Shown piece after piece: positions 19,599 to 26,881 of a stretch of DNA of 64,000 nucleotides. Position 1 is the stretch's first letter. Every line of letters starts with the position of its first letter. The notes under the pieces were generated by a model that worked only from the letters and a program-made list of their open reading frames with translations, did no database searches and was not told the origin of the DNA. Both the position numbers and the translations under genes were made by a program. This DNA comes from Tsukamurella paurometabola DSM 20162 (lineage in GTDB: Bacteria; Actinomycetota; Actinomycetes; Mycobacteriales; Mycobacteriaceae): contig NC_014158.1 in assembly GCF_000092225.1 (NCBI RefSeq), positions 2,356,001-2,420,000 of the forward strand. The letters run 5' to 3'.

Positions 19599-20396
19599 TC
19601 ACGGCATGGTGAGGAAGTCCACGGTGTCGGCGGTGGCCTGCGGTTCCTGGAGGTGGTAGCCGTGCCGCAGTCCCGGGTAGGAGCGGAGCTGAGCGCCGGC
19701 GATGGCGTCGCGGAGTACCGCGGCGTTGGCGGCCGGGCAGAGCCGGTCGTCGGCGCCGGTGAGCACCAGGGTGGGCGCCGTGATCCGCCCGAGAGCGGCG
19801 GAACCGTCGTGGTCGGTGCTGGCGGCGAAGTGCGCGCGCTGGGCCGGGAGCGATCGGGGTCGCGCGGTGATCGCCTCGGCGGCTTCGGGGTGATCCGGCA
19901 GCCAATCCGGAGTGAAGAACAACTCCAACAACGCTTGCCGATCGGAGCGGACGAGAACCCGCAGCACGTCCTGGGGCCGGGGCACGCCGTGCTGGTCGCC
20001 CACGCTCGTGGCACCGAGGATCAGCCGGCGCACCTGGCCGGGATGATCGGCGGCGAGCCACTGGGCCGCCCGCCCGCCCATCGAGAAGCCGTACACGTCG
20101 ATCCGGTCGCCGACGGCACCGTCGGCGCGGGCCGCATCGAGCACGGCGGAGGCGTCGGCGCCGCAGTCCCGGGTGCTCCAGCGGCGGGGGAAGACGTCGT
20201 CACTCTCGCCGACGCCGCGGTGGTCGAAGACGACCACGGGTCCGGCGGCGCGGAAGGCCTCGATGAGCGGGGACCAGGACGCAGCGCCGAGGGCCTGGCC
20301 TGCGATGAGGAGCAGGCCGGGGCCGGTCGCGCCCGGGGACGCGGCGTGCACGGTGTAGGCGAGTCGGGCCCTGTCGGGCGCCACGGCGAAGGGCAT
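19599..20396 (-). CDS. Alpha/beta hydrolase
   Basis: 265 residues. The canonical fold is evident: FDHRGVGESD after strand 4, the nucleophile elbow GFSMGG, TLVLTGADDRLCP with the acidic residue, and GLRHGYHLQ with the catalytic His. It resembles small-molecule esterases or the 3-oxoadipate enol-lactonase type; the substrate is open. TAGGCT on the minus strand (20408-20403) lies 6 bases before ATG 20396, suggesting a leaderless message that continues into the FMN oxidase and DUF4303 genes. Confidence 0.85.
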   Translation of the reverse strand: MPFAVAPDRARLAYTVHAASPGATGPGLLLIAGQALGAASWSPLIEAFRAAGPVVVFDHRGVGESDDVFPRRWSTRDCGADASAVLDAARADGAVGDRIDVYGFSMGGRAAQWLAADHPGQVRRLILGATSVGDQHGVPRPQDVLRVLVRSDRQALLELFFTPDWLPDHPEAAEAITARPRSLPAQRAHFAASTDHDGSAALGRITAPTLVLTGADDRLCPAANAAVLRDAIAGAQLRSYPGLRHGYHLQEPQATADTVDFLTMP

Positions 20397-20470
20397 GCGG
20401 CCAGCCTAGAGCGGCACGGGGGCGGTGCCCCTGCTCGGTTCCGCGATTAGGGTGCCTTAAACTCTTCGGC

Positions 20471-20914
20471 ATGTCTGTTCACATCTTCTACGGCTCGTCG
20501 ACGGGAACCGCCGAGGGCGCCGCGAACGCCATGTACGACGTTTTCGCTGGCACCGGCTCCGTCGAGGTCCACGACATGATGGACGGCGAGATCGATGCGC
20601 TGGATCCCGCGGACTTCCACGTCTTCTCCTGCGCCACCTACGGCGATGGTGAGCTGCCGGCCGGAACGACCGAGTTCTTCGAGGATCTCGTCGATGCCGC
20701 CCCCGATCTCACCGGCCTGCGGTTCGCCGTCTTCGGCCTGGGTGACTCGATCTACGTCGACACCTACAACCAGGGCGGCAAGACCGTGGTCAAGCACCTG
20801 ACCGATCTCGGCGCGGTCCAGGTGGGCGAGCGGTTCGAGCACGACAACTCCGGAACCGACGATGTCAACGAGAAGGCCCTGGAGTGGGCGAAGGGAATCG
20901 TCGGCCTCATCTGA
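20471..20914 (+). CDS. Flavodoxin domain protein (MioC-like)
   Basis: 147 residues, a single FMN-binding flavodoxin fold. The phosphate-binding loop is YGSSTGTAEGAA at the N-terminus. The isoalloxazine loops are ATYGDGELP and FGLGDSIYVDTYNQGG. It is an electron carrier; the partner is unknown. TAAACT at 20458-20463 lies 7 bases before ATG 20471. It stands alone between divergent and convergent neighbours and is closed by a strong terminator. Confidence 0.88.
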   Translation: MSVHIFYGSSTGTAEGAANAMYDVFAGTGSVEVHDMMDGEIDALDPADFHVFSCATYGDGELPAGTTEFFEDLVDAAPDLTGLRFAVFGLGDSIYVDTYNQGGKTVVKHLTDLGAVQVGERFEHDNSGTDDVNEKALEWAKGIVGLI

Positions 20915-20929
20915 CCCGACCAGTGACGA

Positions 20930-20964
20930 CGAATGCCCGCCGCGGATATCGCGGCGGGCATTCG
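20930..20964. terminator. Strong bidirectional terminator
   Basis: Perfect 15-bp stem CGAATGCCCGCCGCG (20930-20944) with its complement at 20950-20964 and a 5-base loop. It lies between the flavodoxin gene and the convergent DUF4395 gene and can serve both. Confidence 0.8.
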
Positions 20965-20976
20965 TATCGGTCGGGG

Positions 20977-21510
20977 TCAGTGGGGCTGGGGCACGCTGAG
21001 CGTGGGTGCTGAGGTGTTCACTCCCGCGCAGGCCTCACACACCGAGGCGGGGATGACACCGCGGCGCTGGAGCCAGCCGAAGACGACGCAGCCGAGGCAG
21101 AGGCCGAGCGCGGATTCGAGGAGCGCGGCCACCACGAGCAGTCCGAGCACGATCTGCGCGGCGATGTGGTTACCGGTGAGGAACAGCACCAGTGCGACGG
21201 TCGAGAAGGCCAGGCCGATGGTCTGTGCGAACCGCTTCGGCGGGCCGGGCACCAGCTTCGCCGGTCCGATCCGGGGCGCGATGACGTGCACCGCGAGCCG
21301 ACCGAACGGCGAGTAGCGGGGGCCACCGGCGACGCGGAGCGCGAATCCGATGGCCAAGGCGGCGTACAGCCACCACTGACCAGCCACGATGGTGATCACA
21401 GCGAGGGCGACGACGAGTCCGGCGGTGACCCGGGCCGCGTTGTCGTTGACCGGGTTGGGGAAAGAGAAGACACCACTCACCCGGACGACGATATCCACGC
21501 CGTGGTCCAT
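20977..21510 (-). CDS. DUF4395 membrane protein
   Basis: 177 residues with four hydrophobic segments. The DUF4395 hallmarks are present: FPNPVNDNAARVTAG near the N-terminus, GPRYSPFGR, then PKRFAQTIG and the CLGC motif before the final segment. Such proteins are often encoded next to thiol/sulfur proteins, and the CxxC suggests a redox or metal role. Function is unknown. It lies 27 bases after the MarR gene on the same strand and may be the last gene of that unit. Confidence 0.8.
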   Translation of the reverse strand: MDHGVDIVVRVSGVFSFPNPVNDNAARVTAGLVVALAVITIVAGQWWLYAALAIGFALRVAGGPRYSPFGRLAVHVIAPRIGPAKLVPGPPKRFAQTIGLAFSTVALVLFLTGNHIAAQIVLGLLVVAALLESALGLCLGCVVFGWLQRRGVIPASVCEACAGVNTSAPTLSVPQPH

Positions 21511-21537
21511 CGGGCAGGGTTGCGCTCGCCCTGATTC

Positions 21538-21978
21538 CTACCCTGCGTCCGGCTCGGCCCGGGCGAGCCGCAGCAGCAGCGGCACCGCATCGCGGAGGTG
21601 AGCCGCCTCCTCGGCGGTGAGTTGCTCACTGCCGTGACCGGCGAGCCAGTGGTCACGTTCGCGCTCCTGGGCGTGCAGGGCCTCGTACCCCCGGTCGGTG
21701 GGCCGGACGGGACGCCGGCGGCCGTCGGCCTCGTCCCCCTCGCCGACGTGCTCGAGGTATCCCCGGCGTTCGAGATCCTTGATGGTGGCCGAGACGTTCG
21801 AGCGCCGCATACCGAGGCGGTCACCGATCGCGGTCGGGAAGGCGTCGGGGCCGAGGGTCTCGACAGTGGCCAGCACGAAGAGTTCGGCGCCGCGGAGGCC
21901 CGCGGCGGGCAGCCGGCGCAGTCGTTCCTCCAGCATGCCCACCGCGAGCCGCAGCGCCTCGGCGTCGCCGAGTCTCAT
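21538..21978 (-). CDS. MarR-family transcriptional regulator
   Basis: 146 residues. The winged-helix DNA-binding core runs from about LRGAELFVLATVETLG through IGDRLGMRRSNVSATIKDLERRGYLEHVGEGDEADGRRRPVRPTDRG, the classic MarR recognition helix and wing. It probably binds DNA as a dimer and senses a small ligand. It begins 10 bases after the flotillin gene, so it is probably cotranscribed with the NfeD/flotillin pair and could regulate that operon. Confidence 0.85.
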   Translation of the reverse strand: MRLGDAEALRLAVGMLEERLRRLPAAGLRGAELFVLATVETLGPDAFPTAIGDRLGMRRSNVSATIKDLERRGYLEHVGEGDEADGRRRPVRPTDRGYEALHAQERERDHWLAGHGSEQLTAEEAAHLRDAVPLLLRLARAEPDAG

Positions 21979-21988
21979 CGGACCGGCG

Positions 21989-23392
21989 CTACTCGACGGT
22001 CTCGACGGGCGCGACATCGGCGACCGGCGCAGCTGCGCCGAGGATCTGCGCGAGGTCGATGCCCTGTGCCCGGAGCGAGGCCACCACGGAGGCGATGGAC
22101 TGCCCCGACATCCCGAGCAGGCCGCCACTGGGGTCCCCCTGGCCGCCGCCGATGATGTTGATGCTGTCGATCGCGGCGGTGGCATCGGACTGGGCCCGGA
22201 CCGCGGATTCGATCATGGCGAGCACCTGTGGTGCCAGCAGTAGGCGCGCCGCGTCGGCGCCGTACTCGTTGAACGCCTCTGCCTGGGCTCGCTTACCGGC
22301 CGCGTCGGCACGCAGTTCGGCTTCGAGGGCCGCGGCGGCGGACTTGCGCGCCTCGGCGGCCGACGCACCGTCGAGCCGGGTCGACTCGGCGCGGGCCTCG
22401 GCGGCGAGGATCGCGGATTGCCGCTCGCCCTCTGCGCGGGCGACGGAGGCCTGCTTCGCGGCCTCGGCGGGGGCGATGACGTCCGCCTGCAGCGCGGCCT
22501 CGGCCTGCGCCCGACGCTTGCGCTCCACCTCGGTGCGTGCCTCGACGCGAGCGGCCTCGGCTTCCTCGAGCGCGATGCCAACTGCCTTCTCCGCCTTCGC
22601 CTTCGCGAGCGGTCCGGCCTGATCGGCTTCGGCGTTCTGCGCCTCGGTCTGGGCGCGGAGCTGGGCGATGCGCACGTCACGCCCCTGCTGGGCCTCGGCG
22701 ATCGCGGTCTCGGCCTCGGTCTGCGCGATCTCCCCGGCGCGGCGGGCATCGGCGGAGCGGATGAGCGAGTCGCGCTCCGCCTCGGCCTTGCCGATATCGG
22801 CGTCGCGCTTGACCTCGGCGATCCGCTTCTGACCGAGCGATTCGAGGTAGCCGTTGCGGTCCTCAATGCCGGCGATCTTGAGGATGTCGACCTCCATGCC
22901 GATGCGGGCCAGATCTCCCCCGGCCTCGTCGACCACACCACGTGCGAGGGCCTCGCGATTGCTGTTGAGCTGCTCGACGGTCATCGTCGCGGCGATACCG
23001 CGCAGGCTTCCGGAGAGGATCTCGTTGATCTGGTTCTCCAGCTCGGCCATGTTCGCGGTGAGGAAGCGTTGCGCCGCGGTGCGGGTCATCTCATCGGTGG
23101 TGCCGATGCGCACCAGGCCCACGGCCTGCAGTTCCACGGGCACGCCGTCGATGCTGCGGGCATTGCTCAGTGCGATGCGGATCTCGAAGGGGCGCAGGGG
23201 CATGTAGTCGACGCGCTCCAGGCCGGGGACCTTGAAGCGAGCGCCGCCACGGACGACTTTCATCTCGCCCCGACCGGTGAAGATGGCCACCTGATCGGGT
23301 GGGGACTTGATGTAGTTGTGGAAGAAGATCCACAGGGCGAGCAGGATCACGATCACCGCGGCACCGGCCGCGAGCAGGATCGATGCAGTCAT
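21989..23392 (-). CDS. Flotillin-like SPFH/band 7 membrane protein
   Basis: 467 residues. One N-terminal membrane segment (about 4 to 26), an SPFH domain (about 30 to 200), then a long Ala/Glu-rich coiled coil (about 200 to 400) with repeated AEA units, and a C-terminal tail with GGGQGDPSGG. This is the FloT/YqiK architecture. Flotillins organise membrane microdomains and work with NfeD-type partners; the gene just upstream on the minus strand encodes one. Confidence 0.9.
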   Translation of the reverse strand: MTASILLAAGAAVIVILLALWIFFHNYIKSPPDQVAIFTGRGEMKVVRGGARFKVPGLERVDYMPLRPFEIRIALSNARSIDGVPVELQAVGLVRIGTTDEMTRTAAQRFLTANMAELENQINEILSGSLRGIAATMTVEQLNSNREALARGVVDEAGGDLARIGMEVDILKIAGIEDRNGYLESLGQKRIAEVKRDADIGKAEAERDSLIRSADARRAGEIAQTEAETAIAEAQQGRDVRIAQLRAQTEAQNAEADQAGPLAKAKAEKAVGIALEEAEAARVEARTEVERKRRAQAEAALQADVIAPAEAAKQASVARAEGERQSAILAAEARAESTRLDGASAAEARKSAAAALEAELRADAAGKRAQAEAFNEYGADAARLLLAPQVLAMIESAVRAQSDATAAIDSINIIGGGQGDPSGGLLGMSGQSIASVVASLRAQGIDLAQILGAAAPVADVAPVETVE

Positions 23393-23451
23393 TCGATTCC
23401 CTCCCTATCTTGTTAAAGGTCTGTATGCGCCCAGGCGGCGCGGTGGGTGCG

Positions 23452-23973
23452 TCAGGACTGGGCATTAAGCGGTTGCACCACGAGACGGTCGTCCTCGACG
23501 TCCACGATCAGCACCTGATCACCGGCCGCGGCAGCAGCATCCGGGTCGACCAGGATCGCGGTGGTGACGGACCGCACCGATTCCGAGTCGACGTAGCTCA
23601 CCTGGCCCCAGCCACCGGCCGGGATGGCCATGCTGAGCTCGCCGATCGTGCCCACGGCCGCGGACAGGCCCACAACGGTGCCGGTCTGTGCGCGGCGCAT
23701 GCTGCGCAATACCGCCATGAGCAGCCCGTAGGCTCCGATACCGGCCGCGGCGGCGATCCCCACGACGACGGGGACGTCCAGATCGGTCCCGACGCTGAGC
23801 GGCCAGCCGACCACGCCGAACACACCCACCGCGGCGGCGAGCGCAGGCGCGCTGAGCCACGGCAGGCCCGCGGCGTCCACATCGGCGCCGCCGAAATCCA
23901 TGTCCCCCAAGACGAGTGACGCGATCAATACGAGAACACCGATCACCGCACAGAGTGCGAAAACGGTAACCAC
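23452..23973 (-). CDS. NfeD-like membrane protein
   Basis: 173 residues. Hydrophobic segments near residues 3-21, 42-62 and 68-88 are followed by a C-terminal OB-fold-like domain (about 100 to 170) with GTVVGLSAAVGTIGELSM, GQVSYVDSESVRSVTTAI and DQVLIVDVEDDRLVVQPL, the NfeD C-terminal pattern. Short NfeD proteins pair with flotillins, as here, where it is first in the operon with a 59-base gap. Confidence 0.75.
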   Translation of the reverse strand: MVTVFALCAVIGVLVLIASLVLGDMDFGGADVDAAGLPWLSAPALAAAVGVFGVVGWPLSVGTDLDVPVVVGIAAAAGIGAYGLLMAVLRSMRRAQTGTVVGLSAAVGTIGELSMAIPAGGWGQVSYVDSESVRSVTTAILVDPDAAAAAGDQVLIVDVEDDRLVVQPLNAQS

Positions 23974-24007
23974 GGGCGCCTCCTCTGCGCTCGGATCTCC
24001 TGATTGC

Positions 24008-24031
24008 AGTATAGCAAAGAATACGTACGTA
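24008..24031 (-). promoter_or_regulatory. Promoter and palindrome before the NfeD/flotillin operon
   Basis: On the minus strand TATACT (24013-24008) is a near-perfect -10 hexamer, about 35 bases before the GTG/ATG region of the NfeD gene. Ten to twenty bases upstream of it lies the perfect 10-bp palindrome TACGTACGTA (24022-24031), where a repressor such as the operon's own MarR protein could bind. The link to MarR is inference. Confidence 0.4.
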
Positions 24032-24106
24032 CCGGTGGAAACACCCGGCGCAATCAGGTGTTCCTACTCATGCGTCGCACCCGGTCCGCGGGAGATCGTT
24101 GCGTCC

Positions 24107-24397
24107 ATGACCACGACAACTCCGGCCGCCAAGCCGACCACCGCCTTCTTCGTCCAGTCCGCGATCGCCTTCGGCGTCTCCTCCGGCGCCCTTCTCATCG
24201 GCGCCTTCTATCTACCGATGGATGCCTGGCAACGAGGATTCATGATCGTCGGAACCCTGTTCCTGATCACCAGCTGCTTCAACCTCGCGAAGGTGGTGCG
24301 CGACCAGCAGGAGGCCAACCGCATTCGCGTCCGCGTCGATGAGGCGCGGCTGGACAAGCTGATGGCCGAGCACGATCCGCTGCGCAGCGTGGGCTGA
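24107..24397 (+). CDS. YiaA/YiaB-type two-helix inner membrane protein
   Basis: 96 residues. Two membrane helices (about residues 13 to 33 and 42 to 60) with FFVQSAIAFGVSSGALLIGAF and WQRGFMIVGTLFLITSCFNLAKVVRD, the YiaA/B two-helix domain pattern, then a short charged C-terminal helix. Function is unknown. ATG 24107 follows GGGAG at about 11 bases. It is a single gene between divergent units. Confidence 0.75.
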   Translation: MTTTTPAAKPTTAFFVQSAIAFGVSSGALLIGAFYLPMDAWQRGFMIVGTLFLITSCFNLAKVVRDQQEANRIRVRVDEARLDKLMAEHDPLRSVG

Positions 24398-24423
24398 TCC
24401 CGGCGATTTGCCCCTAGTCTTTC

Positions 24424-24459
24424 TAGACCGCACGGTCTATATTTAGACCATGCGGTCTA
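24424..24459 (+). promoter_or_regulatory. Leaderless promoter flanked by two TetR operators
   Basis: Two 16-bp palindromes, TAGACCGCACGGTCTA (24424-24439, perfect) and TAGACCATGCGGTCTA (24444-24459), have centres exactly 20 bp apart. Between them, overlapping the first, is the -10 hexamer TATATT (24438-24443). The ATG of the tetR gene (24450-24452) sits inside the second operator, 6 bases after the -10. A bound TetR pair would cover both the promoter and the transcription start, giving tight autorepression of the whole tetR-GT-atpE unit. Confidence 0.85.
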
Positions 24460-25076
24460 GAGACACGTTCACCTCAGAGCAGCGCCGAGCGCAGCTGGTC
24501 GACGCAGCCATCGTCGTGATCGCCGAGAACGGCTACCCCGCGGCGTCGATCGCGAGGATCGCCGAGCACGTCGGCATCGCGAAGTCCGTCGCGCTCTATC
24601 ACTTCCGCACCAAGGACGAACTGGTCGCGGCGGTCACGACGGCCGTCTTCGCCGCCGCCGCCGGTTACATCGTTCCAGCGATAGCCGCAGCGGGGTCCGC
24701 GACCGAGAAGCTCGCCGCGTACATCCGCAGCAACGCCGCGTTCCTGGCCGAACACCGCGAACAGACCATCGCCTTGCGAGAGATCGCCACCACCTACCGT
24801 TCGGCGGACGGCCGCCGGTTCGACGAGGTGGTCACCGACGACGCGACGAGGAACCCGCCGCAGGGCGAACTCGCACTGCTCGACCCGGCCGCGATCTTCG
24901 CCCTTGGTGTCGACAACGGCGAGTTCCGCGCCGATCTCGACCCGGTACGTACCGGCTCGGCGCTGCGTGGCGCGCTCGACGGTGCGGCCACCGACCACGC
25001 ACGCCTACCCGACTACGACCCCATCGCGTACGGGGAGACGGTAGTCGACCTCTTCACCCGGGCGGTCATCGCATGA
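24450..25076 (+). CDS. TetR-family transcriptional repressor
   Basis: 208 residues. The N-terminal HTH is typical: AAIVVIAENGYPAASIARIAEHVGIAKSVALYHFRTKDELVAAV (about residues 19 to 62). The rest is a helical ligand-binding domain with no recognisable specificity. Its own two operators overlap the promoter. The downstream glycosyltransferase start overlaps its stop codon (ATGA) and the AtpE paralogue follows, so it most likely controls them and responds to a compound that they counter. Confidence 0.9.
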   Translation: MRSRDTFTSEQRRAQLVDAAIVVIAENGYPAASIARIAEHVGIAKSVALYHFRTKDELVAAVTTAVFAAAAGYIVPAIAAAGSATEKLAAYIRSNAAFLAEHREQTIALREIATTYRSADGRRFDEVVTDDATRNPPQGELALLDPAAIFALGVDNGEFRADLDPVRTGSALRGALDGAATDHARLPDYDPIAYGETVVDLFTRAVIA

Positions 25077-26320
25077 CTCGCATCGCGATATCCGCCTTCG
25101 GCACCCGGGGCGACGTCGTTCCGCTCACCGGGCTCGCCCATCGCCTCCGGTCCGACGGTGCCGACGTGGTGATCGCCGCACAGGAAGCGTATCGGGACGA
25201 GATCGACGCCGCGGGAATCGCCTTCGCGCCACTGCCCCGCGATACGCGGGCAGAGACCATCGCCTCCCCGGAGGCGCAGGCCCTCATCGACGGAGCGTCG
25301 ATGAGGCCGTCGAAGAAGACACTGGAGCAGATGCGCGACGGGTTGCGCGGTGTGGGCCAGGCCATGGCCCACGCGTCCGACGGTGCCGACTTGCTGCTCC
25401 TGGAGGGGCCCGTCGGCGCTCTCCTCGGGCGACACGTGGCCGCCGCGCTCGGCCTGCCCAGCGTGGGGGTCATTTTCCAGCCCGCCTCCCCCACCAGCGC
25501 CTTCATTCCGCCCGCACTCGGAACCCGGTCGTACGGCCCGCTCGGCAACCGGCTCGTCTGGTGGATGGGCGGTTTCACCGAGCGGGTCTATGCACCCGTG
25601 GTGGCGGAACTGCGCCGCGATCTCGGCCTCCCCGGGAAGCCGTCCGCCGCCGAGCGACGAGCACAGCGCGACCGGCCGGTGCTCTACCCGTTCAGCGAAG
25701 CCGTGCTCCCCCGCCCAAGCGACTGGCCCGATCACCTGTACGTGACCGGATACCTCACGCCGGAGGCCCCGGGCGGCGTGCCCCCGCACGTCGAGGCGTT
25801 CCTGGAGGACGGTCCGCCGCCGGTGGCGATCACCCTCGGCAGCACGGCGACCGCGCAGGGAGAGCGCCTCTCAGCGATCATCGCCCAGGCGACCGCGGCC
25901 GCCGGTGTGCGGGCCGTCGTGCAGCGCGGGTGGGCGGGCCTGGCGCCAGAGGGCGAACACCTCCTCGTGATCGACGACCTCCCACATGCGCAGCTGTTCC
26001 CCCGGTGCGCCGCGGTGGTCCATCACTGCGGCGCGGGCACCACCGCCGCCGCGATCCGGGCCGGCGTCCCGTCGATCCCGGTGCCCGGGATCATGGATCA
26101 GCCCTTCTGGGCTCGGCGACTGCACCTTCTCGGTGCCGGAACCGCGCCGCTGCCCCGACATTCGCTCAGCGTCGACGGTCTGACCGAGGCTCTGCGCTCC
26201 GCGCCGGACCACCTCGACCGCGCAACGAAACTCGGGGCCGTCCTGCGGTCCGAGGACGGCGCCGGCCGGGCCGTCCGGGTAATCGCCGACATGCTCGACC
26301 CACGTATCACCCCAGGCTAA
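25073..26320 (+). CDS. GT1-family glycosyltransferase (UGT / sterol- or macrolide-type)
   Basis: 415 residues, GT-B fold. The N-terminus is [20 protein letters not shown]. The C-terminal nucleotide-sugar signature is [43 protein letters not shown], as in sterol glucosyltransferases, antibiotic glycosyltransferases and macrolide-inactivating enzymes. It would transfer a sugar from an NDP-donor to a lipophilic acceptor in the cytosol. ATG overlaps the tetR stop (ATGA), showing translational coupling. The setting, under a TetR and before an ATP-synthase c-subunit paralogue, suggests that the acceptor is a toxic compound. Confidence 0.88.
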   Translation: MTRIAISAFGTRGDVVPLTGLAHRLRSDGADVVIAAQEAYRDEIDAAGIAFAPLPRDTRAETIASPEAQALIDGASMRPSKKTLEQMRDGLRGVGQAMAHASDGADLLLLEGPVGALLGRHVAAALGLPSVGVIFQPASPTSAFIPPALGTRSYGPLGNRLVWWMGGFTERVYAPVVAELRRDLGLPGKPSAAERRAQRDRPVLYPFSEAVLPRPSDWPDHLYVTGYLTPEAPGGVPPHVEAFLEDGPPPVAITLGSTATAQGERLSAIIAQATAAAGVRAVVQRGWAGLAPEGEHLLVIDDLPHAQLFPRCAAVVHHCGAGTTAAAIRAGVPSIPVPGIMDQPFWARRLHLLGAGTAPLPRHSLSVDGLTEALRSAPDHLDRATKLGAVLRSEDGAGRAVRVIADMLDPRITPG

Positions 26321-26330
26321 GGAGACGATC

Positions 26331-26600
26331 ATGGCCGATCAGAACCTCGTCAATGCAATCATCACTGCGGGCGCGCTCGGTGCCGGCGGAATGATCCTCG
26401 GCGGCGCGGCCGTCGGGACCGGTATCGGTAATGGCGTGGCCGGCGCCCGGCTCGTGGAAGGTGTCGCCCGGCAACCCTCCGCGGCGAACCGGCTGCTGCA
26501 ACCCTTCTTCATCACGGTCAGCCTGGTGGAGGCCGTCTACTTCATCAACCTGGCGTTCATGGCGATGATCGTCTTCGCCACCCCTGTGTACACCGGATAA
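26331..26600 (+). CDS. atpE: F0F1 ATP synthase subunit c paralogue outside an atp operon
   Basis: 89 residues, two transmembrane helices. Helix 1 carries the ring-packing series Gly29-x-Gly31-x-Gly33-x-Gly35, the loop has Arg47-Gln48-Pro49, and helix 2 has the proton-binding Glu67 in [15 protein letters not shown]. It aligns without gaps over the core with M. tuberculosis AtpE. The equivalents of Asp28 and Ala63 are Asn34 and Val69; Ile66 is kept as Ile72. No other atp gene is near. It follows the glycosyltransferase by 10 bases with AAGGAG at the right spacing. Probably a c subunit that replaces or joins the housekeeping ring when the TetR is released. Confidence 0.93.
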   Translation: MADQNLVNAIITAGALGAGGMILGGAAVGTGIGNGVAGARLVEGVARQPSAANRLLQPFFITVSLVEAVYFINLAFMAMIVFATPVYTG

Positions 26601-26818
26601 GACGAAGAGCTCGTCGGCACGGTTCTCCTCGACCACATTCGGGCGGGCCCACCGCGCCTCAGCTGCCATCCCGCGCGAGCCGACCTCATTCGAACGCCCG
26701 ATGCCGGCGAGATCGTCGCCGCCGCGCGCAGAAGCGCCGTGCTCCGATCAAACCGCCAGTCGAGCGACACTGATGTGAAACCTGTTGCGCCCTTGCATAG
26801 ATGGGACATGACTGACCT

Positions 26819-26858
26819 TGTTCGAGTACTGACACATACTCGAACACTCGGGTAGAAT
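26819..26858 (+). promoter_or_regulatory. Promoter with 10-bp inverted repeat before the HNH gene
   Basis: The inverted repeat TGTTCGAGTA-N8-TACTCGAACA (26819-26846) overlaps the -35 region of a promoter whose -10 is TAGAAT (26853-26858). GGAGGAGG precedes the ATG at 26882. The arms contain TCGAAC/GTTCGA words, as in the mycobacterial LexA box, but in the inverted order, so this is not a canonical SOS box. Confidence 0.5.
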
Positions 26859-26881
26859 GAACGCACGGGGAGGAGGCTACG

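Noticed and set aside
26819-26846. LexA/SOS box before the HNH gene
   Set aside because: The half sites are in the order GTTCGA...TCGAAC with wide spacing, not TCGAAC-N4-GTTCGA; kept only as a generic palindrome.
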